From the NCBI RefSeq assembly GCF_013620795.1, contig NZ_LGLW01000004.1, positions 124,001-188,000 on the forward strand: a stretch of DNA of 64,000 nucleotides, written 5' to 3'. The DNA comes from Pseudomonas sp. Q2-TVG4-2. GTDB taxonomy: Bacteria > Pseudomonadota > Gammaproteobacteria > Pseudomonadales > Pseudomonadaceae. Positions 36,156 through 45,202 of this stretch are shown piece by piece. The notes below the pieces were generated by a model. It had not been told where the DNA came from, ran no database searches, and worked only from the letters and a program-made list of their open reading frames with translations. Position numbers and translations under genes: made by a program. Each line of letters begins with the position of its first letter. Within the stretch, counting starts at the first letter, position 1.

Positions 36156-36917
36156 TTAGATGGCCGTCGCGCCACCGTCAACCGCTAAGGCATGGCCCGT
36201 CGTGAAGGCGGCGCCATCGCTACAGAGGTAGAGCACCGCGGCAGCGATTTCCTCGGCCTTGCCGACCCGGCCAACCGGGTGCATGGCCGCGGCGAACTCT
36301 GCCTTGCGCGGGTCAGCCTCATAGGCGCGGCGGAACATATCGGTGTCGATCACCGCCGGGCAGACGGCGTTGACCCTGATCTGCTTCTTGGCATATTCGA
36401 TCGCTGCCGATTTGGTCAGGCCGATGACGGCATGCTTGGACGCTGAGTAGATACTCATCTTCGGGGCCGCCCCCAGGCCCGCAACCGAAGCGGTGTTGAC
36501 GATGGCGCCGCCGCCCTGGGCGAGCATCAGCGGCAACTGATGCTTCATACATAGCCAGACGCCTTTGACATTGACACCCATGATTGCATCGAACTCAGCT
36601 TCGCTGCCTTCAGCCAGGCGACCCTGCTCGATCTCGATACCGGCATTGTTGAAGGCGTAGTCGATGCGCCCGTAGCTCGCCACCGCCTGTTCGACCATCG
36701 CCCTGACCTCTTCGTCGCGGGTGACATCGCAGCGCACGAATGTCGCCTCGCCGCCCGCCTCGCGAATGGCTTCGGCGCAGGCAGCACCGCCTGTCTCGTC
36801 CACGTCTGCCACGACCACTTTCAGACCCTGCTCGGCGAATGCCAGCGCCGTCGCGCGTCCAATACCCGCCGCGCCCCCAGTTACCAGCGCAACCTGACCG
36901 AAAAAAGACATGCTCAT
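36156..36917 (-). CDS. Short-chain dehydrogenase/reductase (glucose 1-dehydrogenase-like)
   Basis: 253 residues with the classical SDR features: cofactor motif TGGAAGIG at 13-20, NNAG, catalytic Ser and YSASK, and a C-terminal GHALAVDGG. The start is ATG 36917 (MSMSFFGQ), with AGG eight bases upstream; the frame extending to 37064 adds a non-homologous part. An Asp at the end of the second strand (VVVADVDE) suggests NAD preference. Substrate unknown. It is divergent from a CurA-like reductase and convergent with benE. Confidence 0.88.
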   Translation of the reverse strand: MSMSFFGQVALVTGGAAGIGRATALAFAEQGLKVVVADVDETGGAACAEAIREAGGEATFVRCDVTRDEEVRAMVEQAVASYGRIDYAFNNAGIEIEQGRLAEGSEAEFDAIMGVNVKGVWLCMKHQLPLMLAQGGGAIVNTASVAGLGAAPKMSIYSASKHAVIGLTKSAAIEYAKKQIRVNAVCPAVIDTDMFRRAYEADPRKAEFAAAMHPVGRVGKAEEIAAAVLYLCSDGAAFTTGHALAVDGGATAI

Positions 36918-37132
36918 GCTAGATACCTGTTCGATTGAAAAGAAGGCGACGAGTCCGAAAGTGACTACAAGCCGAACGTTGGTCAGTGTTATACCGTCAT
37001 CCCTTGGGCCGATTAAGAGCCACATGGCGATATCACTCAGGCGGATGCCTCTGCATTCCAGCATTCGCGCCTTGCTTGCGAGGTTGAGCTCGGCGGGCTA
37101 CACCAAGACTTCGCACACATAAGAGGTTTTTC

Positions 37133-38137
37133 ATGGACAAGACCAATCGCCAGTTCCTGCTGGCCAAGCGGCCGATCGGCGCGCCTACTCGCGACACCTT
37201 CGAGTTTGTCGAAAAGCCGTTGGGTGAGCTCGGCCCGAACCAGATCCTGGTCAAGAACGAGTACCTGTCGCTTGATCCCGCCATGCGTGGATGGATGAAC
37301 GATGCCAAGTCCTACATCCCGCCGGTCGGTATTGGCGAGGTAATGCGGGCGCTCGGCGTGGGCAAAGTCATTGCATCCCAGCACCCCGGCTTTGCCGAAG
37401 GCGATTACGTCAACGGCGCGCTTGGCGTGCAGGATTATTTCCTCGGCGAGCCGAAAGGCTTCTACAAGGTGGACCCGAACCAGGCACCACTGCCGCGCTA
37501 TCTGTCCGCGCTGGGCATGACCGGCATGACCGCCTACTTCGGCCTGCTGGCGGTAGGTGAACCCAAAGCCGGCGAAACCGTCGTGATCTCCGGCGCGGCA
37601 GGTGCAGTTGGCGGCGTTGCCGGGCAGATCGCCAAGATCAAGGGATGCCGTGTCGTCGGAATCGCAGGCGGCGCAGAGAAGTGCCGCTTTCTCATCGAGG
37701 AGCTGGGTTTCGACGCAGCCATCGATTACAAGAATGAGGATCTGCACGCTGCGTTGAAGCGCGACTGCCCAAAAGGCGTCGATGTCTATTTCGACAACGT
37801 CGGCGGCGATATCCTCGACGCTGTGCTGACGCGCATCAGCTTGGGTGCCCGAATCGTGATCTGCGGTGCCATCAGCCAGTACAACAACAAGGAAGCGGTC
37901 AAGGGGCCTGCCAACTATCTGTCCTTGCTGGTCAACCGTGGGCGCATGCAGGGGATGGTTGTGATGGATTACGTTTCCCGCTACCCCGAAGCCATGAAGG
38001 ACATGGCCGGCTGGATGCAGAGCGGCGAGCTGAAGAGCAAAGAAGACATCGTCGAAGGGCTTGAGACGTTCCCCGATACGCTGATGAAGCTGTTCACCGG
38101 CGGCAACTTCGGCAAGCTGGTGTTGAAAGTCAGCTAG
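37133..38137 (+). CDS. NADP-dependent MDR-family oxidoreductase (CurA/PTGR-like)
   Basis: 334 residues of the zinc-free medium-chain reductase family: N-terminal PTGR-like domain (LSLDPAMRGWMNDAKSYIPP), Rossmann motif GAAGAVGGVAGQIAK near residue 155, and YFDNVGG. Relatives reduce carbon-carbon double bonds of alpha,beta-unsaturated ketones or aldehydes using NADPH (E. coli CurA, plant and animal prostaglandin reductases). AAGAGG lies before the ATG. The exact substrate cannot be told. It ends 54 bases before the convergent pyrF; a hairpin without T-run lies in the gap. Confidence 0.9.
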   Translation: MDKTNRQFLLAKRPIGAPTRDTFEFVEKPLGELGPNQILVKNEYLSLDPAMRGWMNDAKSYIPPVGIGEVMRALGVGKVIASQHPGFAEGDYVNGALGVQDYFLGEPKGFYKVDPNQAPLPRYLSALGMTGMTAYFGLLAVGEPKAGETVVISGAAGAVGGVAGQIAKIKGCRVVGIAGGAEKCRFLIEELGFDAAIDYKNEDLHAALKRDCPKGVDVYFDNVGGDILDAVLTRISLGARIVICGAISQYNNKEAVKGPANYLSLLVNRGRMQGMVVMDYVSRYPEAMKDMAGWMQSGELKSKEDIVEGLETFPDTLMKLFTGGNFGKLVLKVS

Positions 38138-38191
38138 GACCGCGCGAGAAATGGTCGCTGCACAGGCGGCGACCAGTTGCGACGCTAAAGG

Positions 38192-38887
38192 TCAAGCCAA
38201 CTCGGCGACCACTGCGGCCAATGCCTGAGCGGGGTCCGCCGCTTGGGCGATAGGCCGGCCGATCACCAGGTAATCCGAGCCCGCCGCCATCGCCTCGGCT
38301 GGGGTAAGAATTCGCCGCTGATCATCAGCCTTGCTGCCAGCCGGACGAATGCCCGGGGTCACCAATTGCAGCTGGGCAAAACGTGCTTTCAGCGATTGCG
38401 CTTCCTGCGCCGAGCAGACCAGGCCGTCCAACCCGGCCTCTGCCGCCAGCCCTGCCAGACGCAACACCTGCTGTTGCGGTTCCAGATCAAGGCCGATGTC
38501 GGCGAGATCCGCCTGCTCCATGCTGGTCAACACTGTGACGCCAATCAGCAGCGGTTTTCGTCCGCCCGCCTTGTCCAGAGTTTCGCGGCAGGCAGCCATC
38601 ATTCGCAGCCCACCCGAACAGTGCACATTGACCATCCACACACCCAGTTCCGCAGCCGCCTTGACCGCCATCGCCGTGGTGTTGGGGATATCGTGGAATT
38701 TGAGATCGAGAAACACCTCGAAGCCCTTCGCCTGCAGCGCCTCGACCACCTGTGGACCGCAACGGGTGAACAATTCCTTGCCGACCTTGACGCGACAAAG
38801 CGTCGGATCGAGCTGCCCGGCCAATGCCAGCGCAGCATCACGGGAGGGGAAATCGAGCGCAACGATGATGGGAGTCTGGCAAATCAT
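38192..38887 (-). CDS. pyrF: Orotidine 5'-phosphate decarboxylase
   Basis: 231 residues, a TIM-barrel enzyme with the catalytic Asp-Lys-Asp array in [13 protein letters not shown] and the phosphate-binding end (VTPGIRPAG and [13 protein letters not shown]). It makes UMP from OMP, the last step of de novo pyrimidine synthesis. The length is normal. It is monocistronic here, followed on the other strand by a small DUF2897 gene. Confidence 0.97.
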   Translation of the reverse strand: MICQTPIIVALDFPSRDAALALAGQLDPTLCRVKVGKELFTRCGPQVVEALQAKGFEVFLDLKFHDIPNTTAMAVKAAAELGVWMVNVHCSGGLRMMAACRETLDKAGGRKPLLIGVTVLTSMEQADLADIGLDLEPQQQVLRLAGLAAEAGLDGLVCSAQEAQSLKARFAQLQLVTPGIRPAGSKADDQRRILTPAEAMAAGSDYLVIGRPIAQAADPAQALAAVVAELA

Positions 38888-39042
38888 GACGATTCCTCGG
38901 CGAATTTCGGCGCGTATTGTCGCAGAAAACCATCATCGAGGCGGCATGCGGCAATCCCTTCGCTGCGCGCTCAATCGCAATGGCGCAGCTATCTACGGTG
39001 GCGTAAGGTTAAAAGCAATCCCATCATCATCAGGAGATAAAC

Positions 39043-39210
39043 ATGCCTTGGTATATCTGGTTATTGCTCGCCCTGGTGCTCGGCACGATCGTCGGCGGGC
39101 TGTTGATGCTGCGTGCCGGCGCTCGCAAGATCCCTCTGACCGACGAGCAGAAACAGCGGATTGCCCAGCGCAACGCCGAAGCGGATGCCGAGGACGCGCG
39201 CAACAAATAG
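39043..39210 (+). CDS. Small membrane protein, DUF2897 family
   Basis: 55 residues with one N-terminal transmembrane helix (WYIWLLLALVLGTIVGGLLML) and a charged cytoplasmic tail (IPLTDEQKQRIAQRNAEADA). CAGGAGATAA precedes the ATG at ideal spacing. It matches the DUF2897 family of small Pseudomonas membrane proteins, usually found next to pyrF. Function unknown. Confidence 0.85.
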   Translation: MPWYIWLLLALVLGTIVGGLLMLRAGARKIPLTDEQKQRIAQRNAEADAEDARNK

Positions 39211-39331
39211 CCGCATGAAGGGGCAAGTCCTCGGCACCAGGTCACGCCAAAAGAATGGCAGGTCGCTCAATCAGTGATGGCTTTTTGCCTTCACTCGGGC
39301 GATCATTCTGCCTCTCCTGAAGGAAGCATCA

Positions 39332-41959
39332 ATGGCATCAGCTCCCTCTCCGGCCAACGCAGGCCCCAAGGCTCAGGCCGCTTTCTCGAGGCGGATCCTT
39401 CCCGGTATTGCCTGCCTGTTAGCTGTTGCCCTGCTCGCAGCGGCGGCTGCGGTCATCCAGATTGCCCGCACCATCGACCGTGATGCATTGACCCAAGAGC
39501 ATTATCTGGCAGGCAAGGCATTCGAGGCGCATCTGCGGGGCATGTCCCGGCATATCGCTGACAATGCTTTCTGGGGCGACGCCTACGCCAACCTGAGCAA
39601 ACAGGTCAATCTGGACTGGGCTTATGACCAGGCAAACCTCGGCCCTTCGCTGTATGACGATTTCGGTTATGACGCGGTGCTGGTGGTCGACGCCGAAGGC
39701 GATACGACTTATTCGGTGATCCGCGGGGAGCTGGCACAGGTCGATGCACACCAGTGGCTCGGCAACGGGCTCGACATCCTGCTCGCCCAGGCTCGCAAAG
39801 CGGTCGAAGAGGAGGAAACCGCGGCCGGCCTGCTGTCGGCCGAAGGCCGTCCTGCCATAGTAGCCGCAGCCGTGATGACACCGGGCGGCAGCGATATCGA
39901 AGAAATGGATGGCCCCGCGTCGGTCCTGTTGTTCGCCGACGTGATGGAGCCGGACTGGTTGCTCGCCCTGGGCGAGGAATATGCCATCGAAGGGCTACGC
40001 GTCGATGACGAAGCCCCCCGAAACAAGCATGCGCTTGTCGACCTGCAAATGCTTGATGGGACACCCCAGGCGTTTACCTGGCAGATATCCCAGCCGGGCC
40101 GCTACCTATTGTGGACTACCCTGCCGGTACTTGCGGCGGTCACCCTCGGTCTCGGGCTGCTGGCCTGGCTGTTGCTTCGCCAGGCGCTGAAAACCGTAAG
40201 GCTAATGGACGCCAGCTACAAGCGGCTATCCAGAAGCCGCACGGCATTGGCAGCGAGCGAAGAGCGCTTTCGCGACGTGGCCGAAGCCGCGTCCGACTGG
40301 ATCTGGGAAACCGACCGGAACGCTCGGCTGACCTACCTCTCCAGCCGCTTCGAGGAAATTACCGGGCACGAGCCAGCCGCCTGGATTGGCCGGCCCTTGA
40401 TCGACCTATTGATCAGCGATCATGCGGCGCTAGAGAACTGGCTGGCCGCACCGCACAGAGCTCCGCTGCGCTGCAGCTATCAGGCAGCGAATGCTTGCGA
40501 GCGGACCTGTCGGCTATCGGCTCGGGCGATCTACCGAAGCGATCAGCTAATGGGCTACCGAGGAACAGCAAGCGATATCACCGAAGAGACCCGCGCTCAG
40601 GCACGCATCCAATACCTATCGCAGCACGACGCCCTGACCGGCCTGCCTAACCGCAACCGTCTGCGCGACTATCTGGAAGCCAAGCTCGCCTCCCTCACCA
40701 GCGAATCCAGGTTAGCGGTGCTGTACATCGACCTGGATCGCTTCAAGCCGGTGAACGACACACTGGGCCACGGCGCTGGTGATGAGGTGCTGGTCGGCGT
40801 GTCCAATCGCCTCAAGCAATGCATCAGAGGCGATGATCTGGTTGCGCGGCTGGGCGGCGACGAGTTCGTCTTGGTGATGAGCCGCCTGCAGCATAATGGC
40901 GACGTCGAAAAACTATGTGCCCGTGTTGTCGATGCCATCAGCGAACCCTTTTTCTATGAGAACAAGCCGATTCGTATCGGCGCCAGCATTGGCATCGCCA
41001 TGGCACCCATCGATGCGGCTCACGCCAACGAACTCCTGCGTTGTTCGGATATTGCGCTCTACCAGGCCAAGGCTGACGGCCGAGGAACCTGGCGGTTCTA
41101 CGGCAGTGAGATGGACAACCGCCTACTGGAGCGGCGGCAACAGGAAGATGAGCTGCGCCAGGCTATTGCCGAAGGCCAATTCGAAGTTCATTACCAGCCA
41201 CGCTATTTCAGCGAAGGCATGCGCATCAACGGCGCGGAAGCCTTGCTGCGTTGGCGGCACCCCGCTCGCGGTCTGCTGCTGCCCGAGCATTTCATCCCGC
41301 TGGCCGAAGAAACCGGACTGATAGTCCCGCTCGGTGAGTGGATTCTGCGTCAGGCCTGTATCGAAGCCACAGGTTGGACGAGTCCGCTCATGGTCTCCGT
41401 CAACCTATCACCGCTTCAGCTACGCAGCGATGAGCTCTCCGGTATGGTCAGGACTGTTCTGGAAGAGAGCGCGCTCCCAGCCAGCCGCCTTGAGCTCGAA
41501 ATAACCGAAACGGCACTGCTCCAAGAAAATCAGCGCACCCTGGACGTGCTCAATGAACTGAAGGCAGTCGGCGTACGGCTCGCCATGGATGATTTCGGGA
41601 CCGGTTATTCGTCACTGAGCAACCTGCGCAATTACCCGTTCGATATGATCAAGATCGACGGCAGCTTCGTCGCCGGCATGGCGCATTCGTCCGAAGATCA
41701 CTCCATTGTCAAAGCACTCATCGACCTTGGCCGTGGGCTGCGCATGCGCGTCACGGCCGAAGGCGTGGAAACCTCGGAGCAGTTGACGCGACTCGTTGCC
41801 GATGGCTGCGGCGAAATTCAGGGATTCCACATGAGCCGTCCGCTTCCGGCAGACGAGCTGCGCGCTCTGCTAGCCGGCGTTGACGGGACCGAACCCTTGA
41901 GCCGAAGCTCTGCAGACACAGACCGAGCGGATCAACGCTTGAGCTCGAAGTTGATCTGA
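39332..41959 (+). CDS. Membrane-bound bifunctional c-di-GMP enzyme (CHASE4-PAS-GGDEF-EAL)
   Basis: 875 residues: transmembrane helix 22-45; periplasmic CHASE4-like sensor (about 50-255, DNAFWGDAYANL); second helix about 263-287; PAS domain (about 310-420, DWIWETDRNARLTYLSSRFEEITG); GGDEF domain with intact LGGDEF near residue 508; and EAL domain with intact EALLRW near 636, EITETAL and DDFGTGYSSL. Both active sites look complete, so it could make and break c-di-GMP; the net activity cannot be read. The last 28 bases overlap the 3' end of a convergent lipoprotein gene. It may feed signals to motility or the PilZ protein encoded at 60628. Confidence 0.92.
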   Translation: MASAPSPANAGPKAQAAFSRRILPGIACLLAVALLAAAAAVIQIARTIDRDALTQEHYLAGKAFEAHLRGMSRHIADNAFWGDAYANLSKQVNLDWAYDQANLGPSLYDDFGYDAVLVVDAEGDTTYSVIRGELAQVDAHQWLGNGLDILLAQARKAVEEEETAAGLLSAEGRPAIVAAAVMTPGGSDIEEMDGPASVLLFADVMEPDWLLALGEEYAIEGLRVDDEAPRNKHALVDLQMLDGTPQAFTWQISQPGRYLLWTTLPVLAAVTLGLGLLAWLLLRQALKTVRLMDASYKRLSRSRTALAASEERFRDVAEAASDWIWETDRNARLTYLSSRFEEITGHEPAAWIGRPLIDLLISDHAALENWLAAPHRAPLRCSYQAANACERTCRLSARAIYRSDQLMGYRGTASDITEETRAQARIQYLSQHDALTGLPNRNRLRDYLEAKLASLTSESRLAVLYIDLDRFKPVNDTLGHGAGDEVLVGVSNRLKQCIRGDDLVARLGGDEFVLVMSRLQHNGDVEKLCARVVDAISEPFFYENKPIRIGASIGIAMAPIDAAHANELLRCSDIALYQAKADGRGTWRFYGSEMDNRLLERRQQEDELRQAIAEGQFEVHYQPRYFSEGMRINGAEALLRWRHPARGLLLPEHFIPLAEETGLIVPLGEWILRQACIEATGWTSPLMVSVNLSPLQLRSDELSGMVRTVLEESALPASRLELEITETALLQENQRTLDVLNELKAVGVRLAMDDFGTGYSSLSNLRNYPFDMIKIDGSFVAGMAHSSEDHSIVKALIDLGRGLRMRVTAEGVETSEQLTRLVADGCGEIQGFHMSRPLPADELRALLAGVDGTEPLSRSSADTDRADQRLSSKLI

Positions 41960-42477
41960 GCCCCATCGATCAGCGCTTCATCCTGCTCAAGCCCCGGCAG
42001 AAGACGCCCGCTCATTTGCAGCGAGCGAGAGTTCTCGCTCGATTCAAATAAGGGCGGCAATAAGCGCATGGTCGCGGTGTTCTGGGCCGGGTCGAGTTCT
42101 TCGGCCCAGTCCTCAGGGAGGCTCAAGTCGAGCTCCGGCTCGGGCAGCTCGACCTCTTCCACCGCAATCTCTTTCTTCGCTGTATCCGGGGTCGGAACGA
42201 CCGGCTCGGGCTCCGGCACCGACACGATTCGCTCGGACGGCAGCTCCTCGGAATCTCCCCCGGCGACTGGCTCAAGCTCAATCTCGACGTTTGGGGGCTC
42301 GCCACCGTCGCTTTCGACAGTTCCGAGCGGCGATGCAGGTGCGCGACTACCGGCAGTAGCCTGAACCTCAGGTTTCGCTGGCGGACTAGGTTGGGAAGGC
42401 AGCTTATCGCCGTCACAAGCCCCCAGAAAAGGCAGCGCGAGCAGCAAACTCAACCATTTCATGGGCAATGTCCTCAT
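41932..42477 (-). CDS. Putative lipoprotein of unknown function
   Basis: 181 residues. A lipobox (LPFLGAC, Cys near residue 21) follows a signal peptide, then a long region of low complexity rich in Pro, Glu, Val and Ser (VVPTPDTAKKEIAVEEVELP). The tail has more ordered sequence (LLPPLFESSENSRSLQMSGRLLPG). No family is recognised. Its 3' end overlaps the GGDEF-EAL gene by 28 bases. It lies just downstream of the MocR regulator, nine bases after that gene's stop, so it may be co-transcribed. Confidence 0.7.
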   Translation of the reverse strand: MRTLPMKWLSLLLALPFLGACDGDKLPSQPSPPAKPEVQATAGSRAPASPLGTVESDGGEPPNVEIELEPVAGGDSEELPSERIVSVPEPEPVVPTPDTAKKEIAVEEVELPEPELDLSLPEDWAEELDPAQNTATMRLLPPLFESSENSRSLQMSGRLLPGLEQDEALIDGAQINFELKR

Positions 42478-42486
42478 TCACTCCGG

Positions 42487-43917
42487 TCAGTACGATTGTT
42501 GACACAGCTCCGCTGCTAGCTCGCCAAGGGTTCTCAACGCCCGTTCTGCCTCAGCCGTCCAGGGCAGCCCGCAATTGAGCCGGACACAGTGATTGAACTG
42601 CTCGGTGTTGCTGAAAATTAGGCCCGGCGCGATGCTGATCCCGCGCTTCAGCGCCTGCACGTGAAGCTCCTTGGTATTCACCCGAGCCGGCAGGCTCACC
42701 CAGAGAATGAAACCGCCAGACGGGCGTGTCATCTGTGTGCCTTCGGGGAAGTAGCGCTGAACCGCCAGTTGGAAAGCGCTGAGGTTCTTCCGGTACTCGT
42801 GGCGGATATAACGCAGATGACGATCATAACCACCATTCTCCAGATATGCAGCGACTCCCATTTGCGTGACGCTGCAAGCCGAATGCGTACTGAAGGTCTG
42901 CAAGCGCTGTATCTCTTCACGGTAACGGCCGGGAATAACCCAGCCGATACGCACACCAGGCGAAATCGTCTTGGAGAAGCTTGAACAATAGATCACGCGC
43001 CCGTCACGATCATTGGATTTGAGCGCCTTGATCGACCCCACATCGAACAACAGCTCGCCATAGATATCGTCTTCGACAATCTGGATATCGAAATTCGCCG
43101 CCAGTTTCAGCAGTTGCTTCTGCCGTGCGTCGGGGACGCTGCCGCCGAGCGGATTGCTCAGCCGTGCCGTCAACACAAGCGCCTTGATCGGCCACTGGCT
43201 TGCCGCGAGTTGCAACGCCTCAAGGCTGAGACCGGTATCCGGATCGCATGGGATCTCGATGACCTTCAGCCCAAGCAGGTCGGCCAGTTGAAGCAAACCA
43301 TAGTAACTGGGCGATTCGGCTGCGATCAGGTCGCCAGGCTTGGTCAATACGCGCAAGGACATCTGCAATGCATCGACGCAGCCATGGGTTATCACCACTT
43401 CGTCCGGCCCGACGATGACTCCCGCGTCACGCATGCGAATTGCCACCTGCCGGCGCAACGGTTCGTAGCCAGGACTGAACATATAACTGAACGCCCGCTG
43501 GCTCTGGAAGCGGGTGACCTTGGCAAGTTGCTGATGCAAAGCGCGAGCCGGCAGATAGTCTGCATGAGGCACGGCGGCACCTAACGGGATCAGCCCGTCG
43601 CGACGCGACTCGCTGAGTACTTGGTTGATGATACTGCTGCGCGTAACCAGCGTCGGCCGCTCGACCTGGGCGATGTCCGGGGTAGGCGCCGTCAGCGCTG
43701 GCGTGTGATGAACATAAAAGCCCGATTGCGGGCGGGCCCGGATCATCCCTTGATCTTCGAGGTTGGCATAGGCCTGCAGAACGGTCGCGTGGCTAACGCT
43801 CAGCTGCATGCTCATCTTGCGCACCGAAGGCACACGTTCGCCCGGACGGTAAACGCCGCGTCGAATGTCTTCGGCAAGTTGATGCGCGATGCGCTGATAA
43901 AGCAACAGATTGGTCAT
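42487..43917 (-). CDS. MocR-type regulator (GntR HTH fused to PLP aminotransferase fold)
   Basis: 476 residues. An N-terminal GntR winged helix (about 1-70: PGERVPSVRKMSMQLSVSHATVLQAY) joins a class I aminotransferase-like domain with the PLP Lys in YCSSFSKTISPGVRIGW. MocR regulators usually sense PLP or amino-acid derivatives and control nearby metabolic genes. The ATG at 43917 (MTNLLLYQRIA) is chosen because the family begins there and the upstream ATG at 43944 lacks a ribosome site. No adjacent PLP biosynthesis or GABA genes are seen, so its target is unknown. Confidence 0.9.
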   Translation of the reverse strand: MTNLLLYQRIAHQLAEDIRRGVYRPGERVPSVRKMSMQLSVSHATVLQAYANLEDQGMIRARPQSGFYVHHTPALTAPTPDIAQVERPTLVTRSSIINQVLSESRRDGLIPLGAAVPHADYLPARALHQQLAKVTRFQSQRAFSYMFSPGYEPLRRQVAIRMRDAGVIVGPDEVVITHGCVDALQMSLRVLTKPGDLIAAESPSYYGLLQLADLLGLKVIEIPCDPDTGLSLEALQLAASQWPIKALVLTARLSNPLGGSVPDARQKQLLKLAANFDIQIVEDDIYGELLFDVGSIKALKSNDRDGRVIYCSSFSKTISPGVRIGWVIPGRYREEIQRLQTFSTHSACSVTQMGVAAYLENGGYDRHLRYIRHEYRKNLSAFQLAVQRYFPEGTQMTRPSGGFILWVSLPARVNTKELHVQALKRGISIAPGLIFSNTEQFNHCVRLNCGLPWTAEAERALRTLGELAAELCQQSY

Positions 43918-44038
43918 TTCGTCCGTCTCCGCCAACTGAACCATAACAGTAGTACAACACCGTAATGCGCAACCAATACAGTTAGCAGTTAACTCGCCGA
44001 CACAGTCGGTTACCTTGCCTTACTCCATACGCACTGCA

Positions 44039-44845
44039 TCAACGGGAGTTATTCAGTCGTCCTTGCTCATCGGAAAACAAAATCTCGACCCGCCTATTTT
44101 GCGCCCTCCCCCGCGCCGATGCGTTTTCGGCGACGCGATGCTGCTCGCCGTAGCCGACCACTTCCAAGCGCTGAGCGTCGACACCGAGGCTTTGCATGAA
44201 GTCGCCCACCGCCTGTGCTCGAGCCTTGGACAAGGCGAGGTTTTCCGCCGCGTCGCCCCGATTATCGGTGTAACCCTCGATCCGGACCTTACGCTTAGGA
44301 TTAAGCTGGAGGAAATGTACGACCTGAAGCAGCGTACGGTTGGCGGATGGGTCCAACTCGGCGCTGGCCGCCTTGAACAGCACGTCCCCGAGCGTCATTA
44401 CCAAACCGCGATCGGTTTCAGCGGCCGCCAGGCTGATCATCTGTTCTTCCTGCGAGCGATCCTGGTACTGCAGACCGATCAGCTTGGCCTCCTGCAAGGC
44501 TTGACGCAGACGCTCCCGCTCCATGTTCAGCTGGGTAGCGCGCCGCTGATTCAGAATCTGCTCGCTGTGCTGCCGAGCGATCTCGCTATAACGCTGGCTG
44601 AGATAGGCGTAATGCTCGACATCCTCGGCACTGCCCCAGTAGCCGGCAAAACGTTGGGCTCTTTCAAGCGACTCAGCCGCACGCATCACGTCCTTGGGCG
44701 CTTCACGGAGGATCTGCAGATCTTCACTGACGCTTTGAAACGTACTGGAAGCCTGCTCCAGCTGCCGTTGCGATTCCTGCGAGGCGCACCCCTGCAGCCC
44801 GAAAAGCGCCACCAGCAATACGGAGGAGAGAAGAACGGGCTTCAC
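44039..44845 (-). CDS. OmpA-family lipoprotein
   Basis: 268 residues. A lipobox (LFGLQGC, Cys at about 20) is followed by a coiled-coil middle (about 25-145, with RYSEIARQHSEQILNQRRATQL) and a C-terminal OmpA peptidoglycan-binding domain (VRIEGYTDNRGDAAENLALSKARAQAV; GRAQNRRVEILF). It likely tethers the outer membrane to the wall. It overlaps the DUF4398 gene by four bases; this pair is common in Pseudomonas, often annotated DUF4398 plus OmpA. Confidence 0.9.
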   Translation of the reverse strand: MKPVLLSSVLLVALFGLQGCASQESQRQLEQASSTFQSVSEDLQILREAPKDVMRAAESLERAQRFAGYWGSAEDVEHYAYLSQRYSEIARQHSEQILNQRRATQLNMERERLRQALQEAKLIGLQYQDRSQEEQMISLAAAETDRGLVMTLGDVLFKAASAELDPSANRTLLQVVHFLQLNPKRKVRIEGYTDNRGDAAENLALSKARAQAVGDFMQSLGVDAQRLEVVGYGEQHRVAENASARGRAQNRRVEILFSDEQGRLNNSR

Positions 44846-45192
44846 TGCAGATCTCCCAATTGTTCGCGTAGCCGTGCGATGCGTCGACTCAGCTCTGACA
44901 ACTCCTGCTGGCTCTTATCGTTCAGGACGCTGGCCTCCGCCAGCCGGGCGTCCAGCTCCGCCTTCTCCGCTAGCCGGCGGGCCGCCAGATAATGCTTTCG
45001 CTTCATAGCCGTGATCGCAGCCATGAGTCTCTGTTCGGCCAGCACCAGTTCAGGTGTCTGCTCCGATGCGCCTACTGAACGCGCCTGGATCACCGCCTGC
45101 TCAGTGAGGCGCAACTGCTCGGACGGTGCCGGGTCGCTGGCGCAGCCGACCATCACCGACAGCACGAGCATGCAGGAAAGATGTTTTATCAA
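44842..45192 (-). CDS. DUF4398 domain lipoprotein
   Basis: 116 residues. The lipobox SVMVGC ends a short signal peptide, followed by a DUF4398 helical domain with AITAMKRKHYLAARRLAEKAE. I start at TTG 45192 (MIKHLSCMLVLSV) because AGGA lies six bases upstream and it gives a lysine-containing signal peptide. An ATG at 45171 gives only ten residues before the Cys. It is translationally coupled to the OmpA lipoprotein downstream, so the two probably act together in the envelope. Function unknown. Confidence 0.8.
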   Translation of the reverse strand: MIKHLSCMLVLSVMVGCASDPAPSEQLRLTEQAVIQARSVGASEQTPELVLAEQRLMAAITAMKRKHYLAARRLAEKAELDARLAEASVLNDKSQQELSELSRRIARLREQLGDLQ

Positions 45193-45202
45193 GAGAGAGG
45201 TC

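Noticed and set aside
35104-36159. 351-codon plus-strand ORF within benE in another frame
   Set aside because: Arg-rich out-of-frame reading of the transporter gene with no domain.
38151-38174. Hairpin between the CurA-like gene and pyrF as terminator
   Set aside because: TGGTCGC/GCGACCA stem is present but no T-run follows on either strand.
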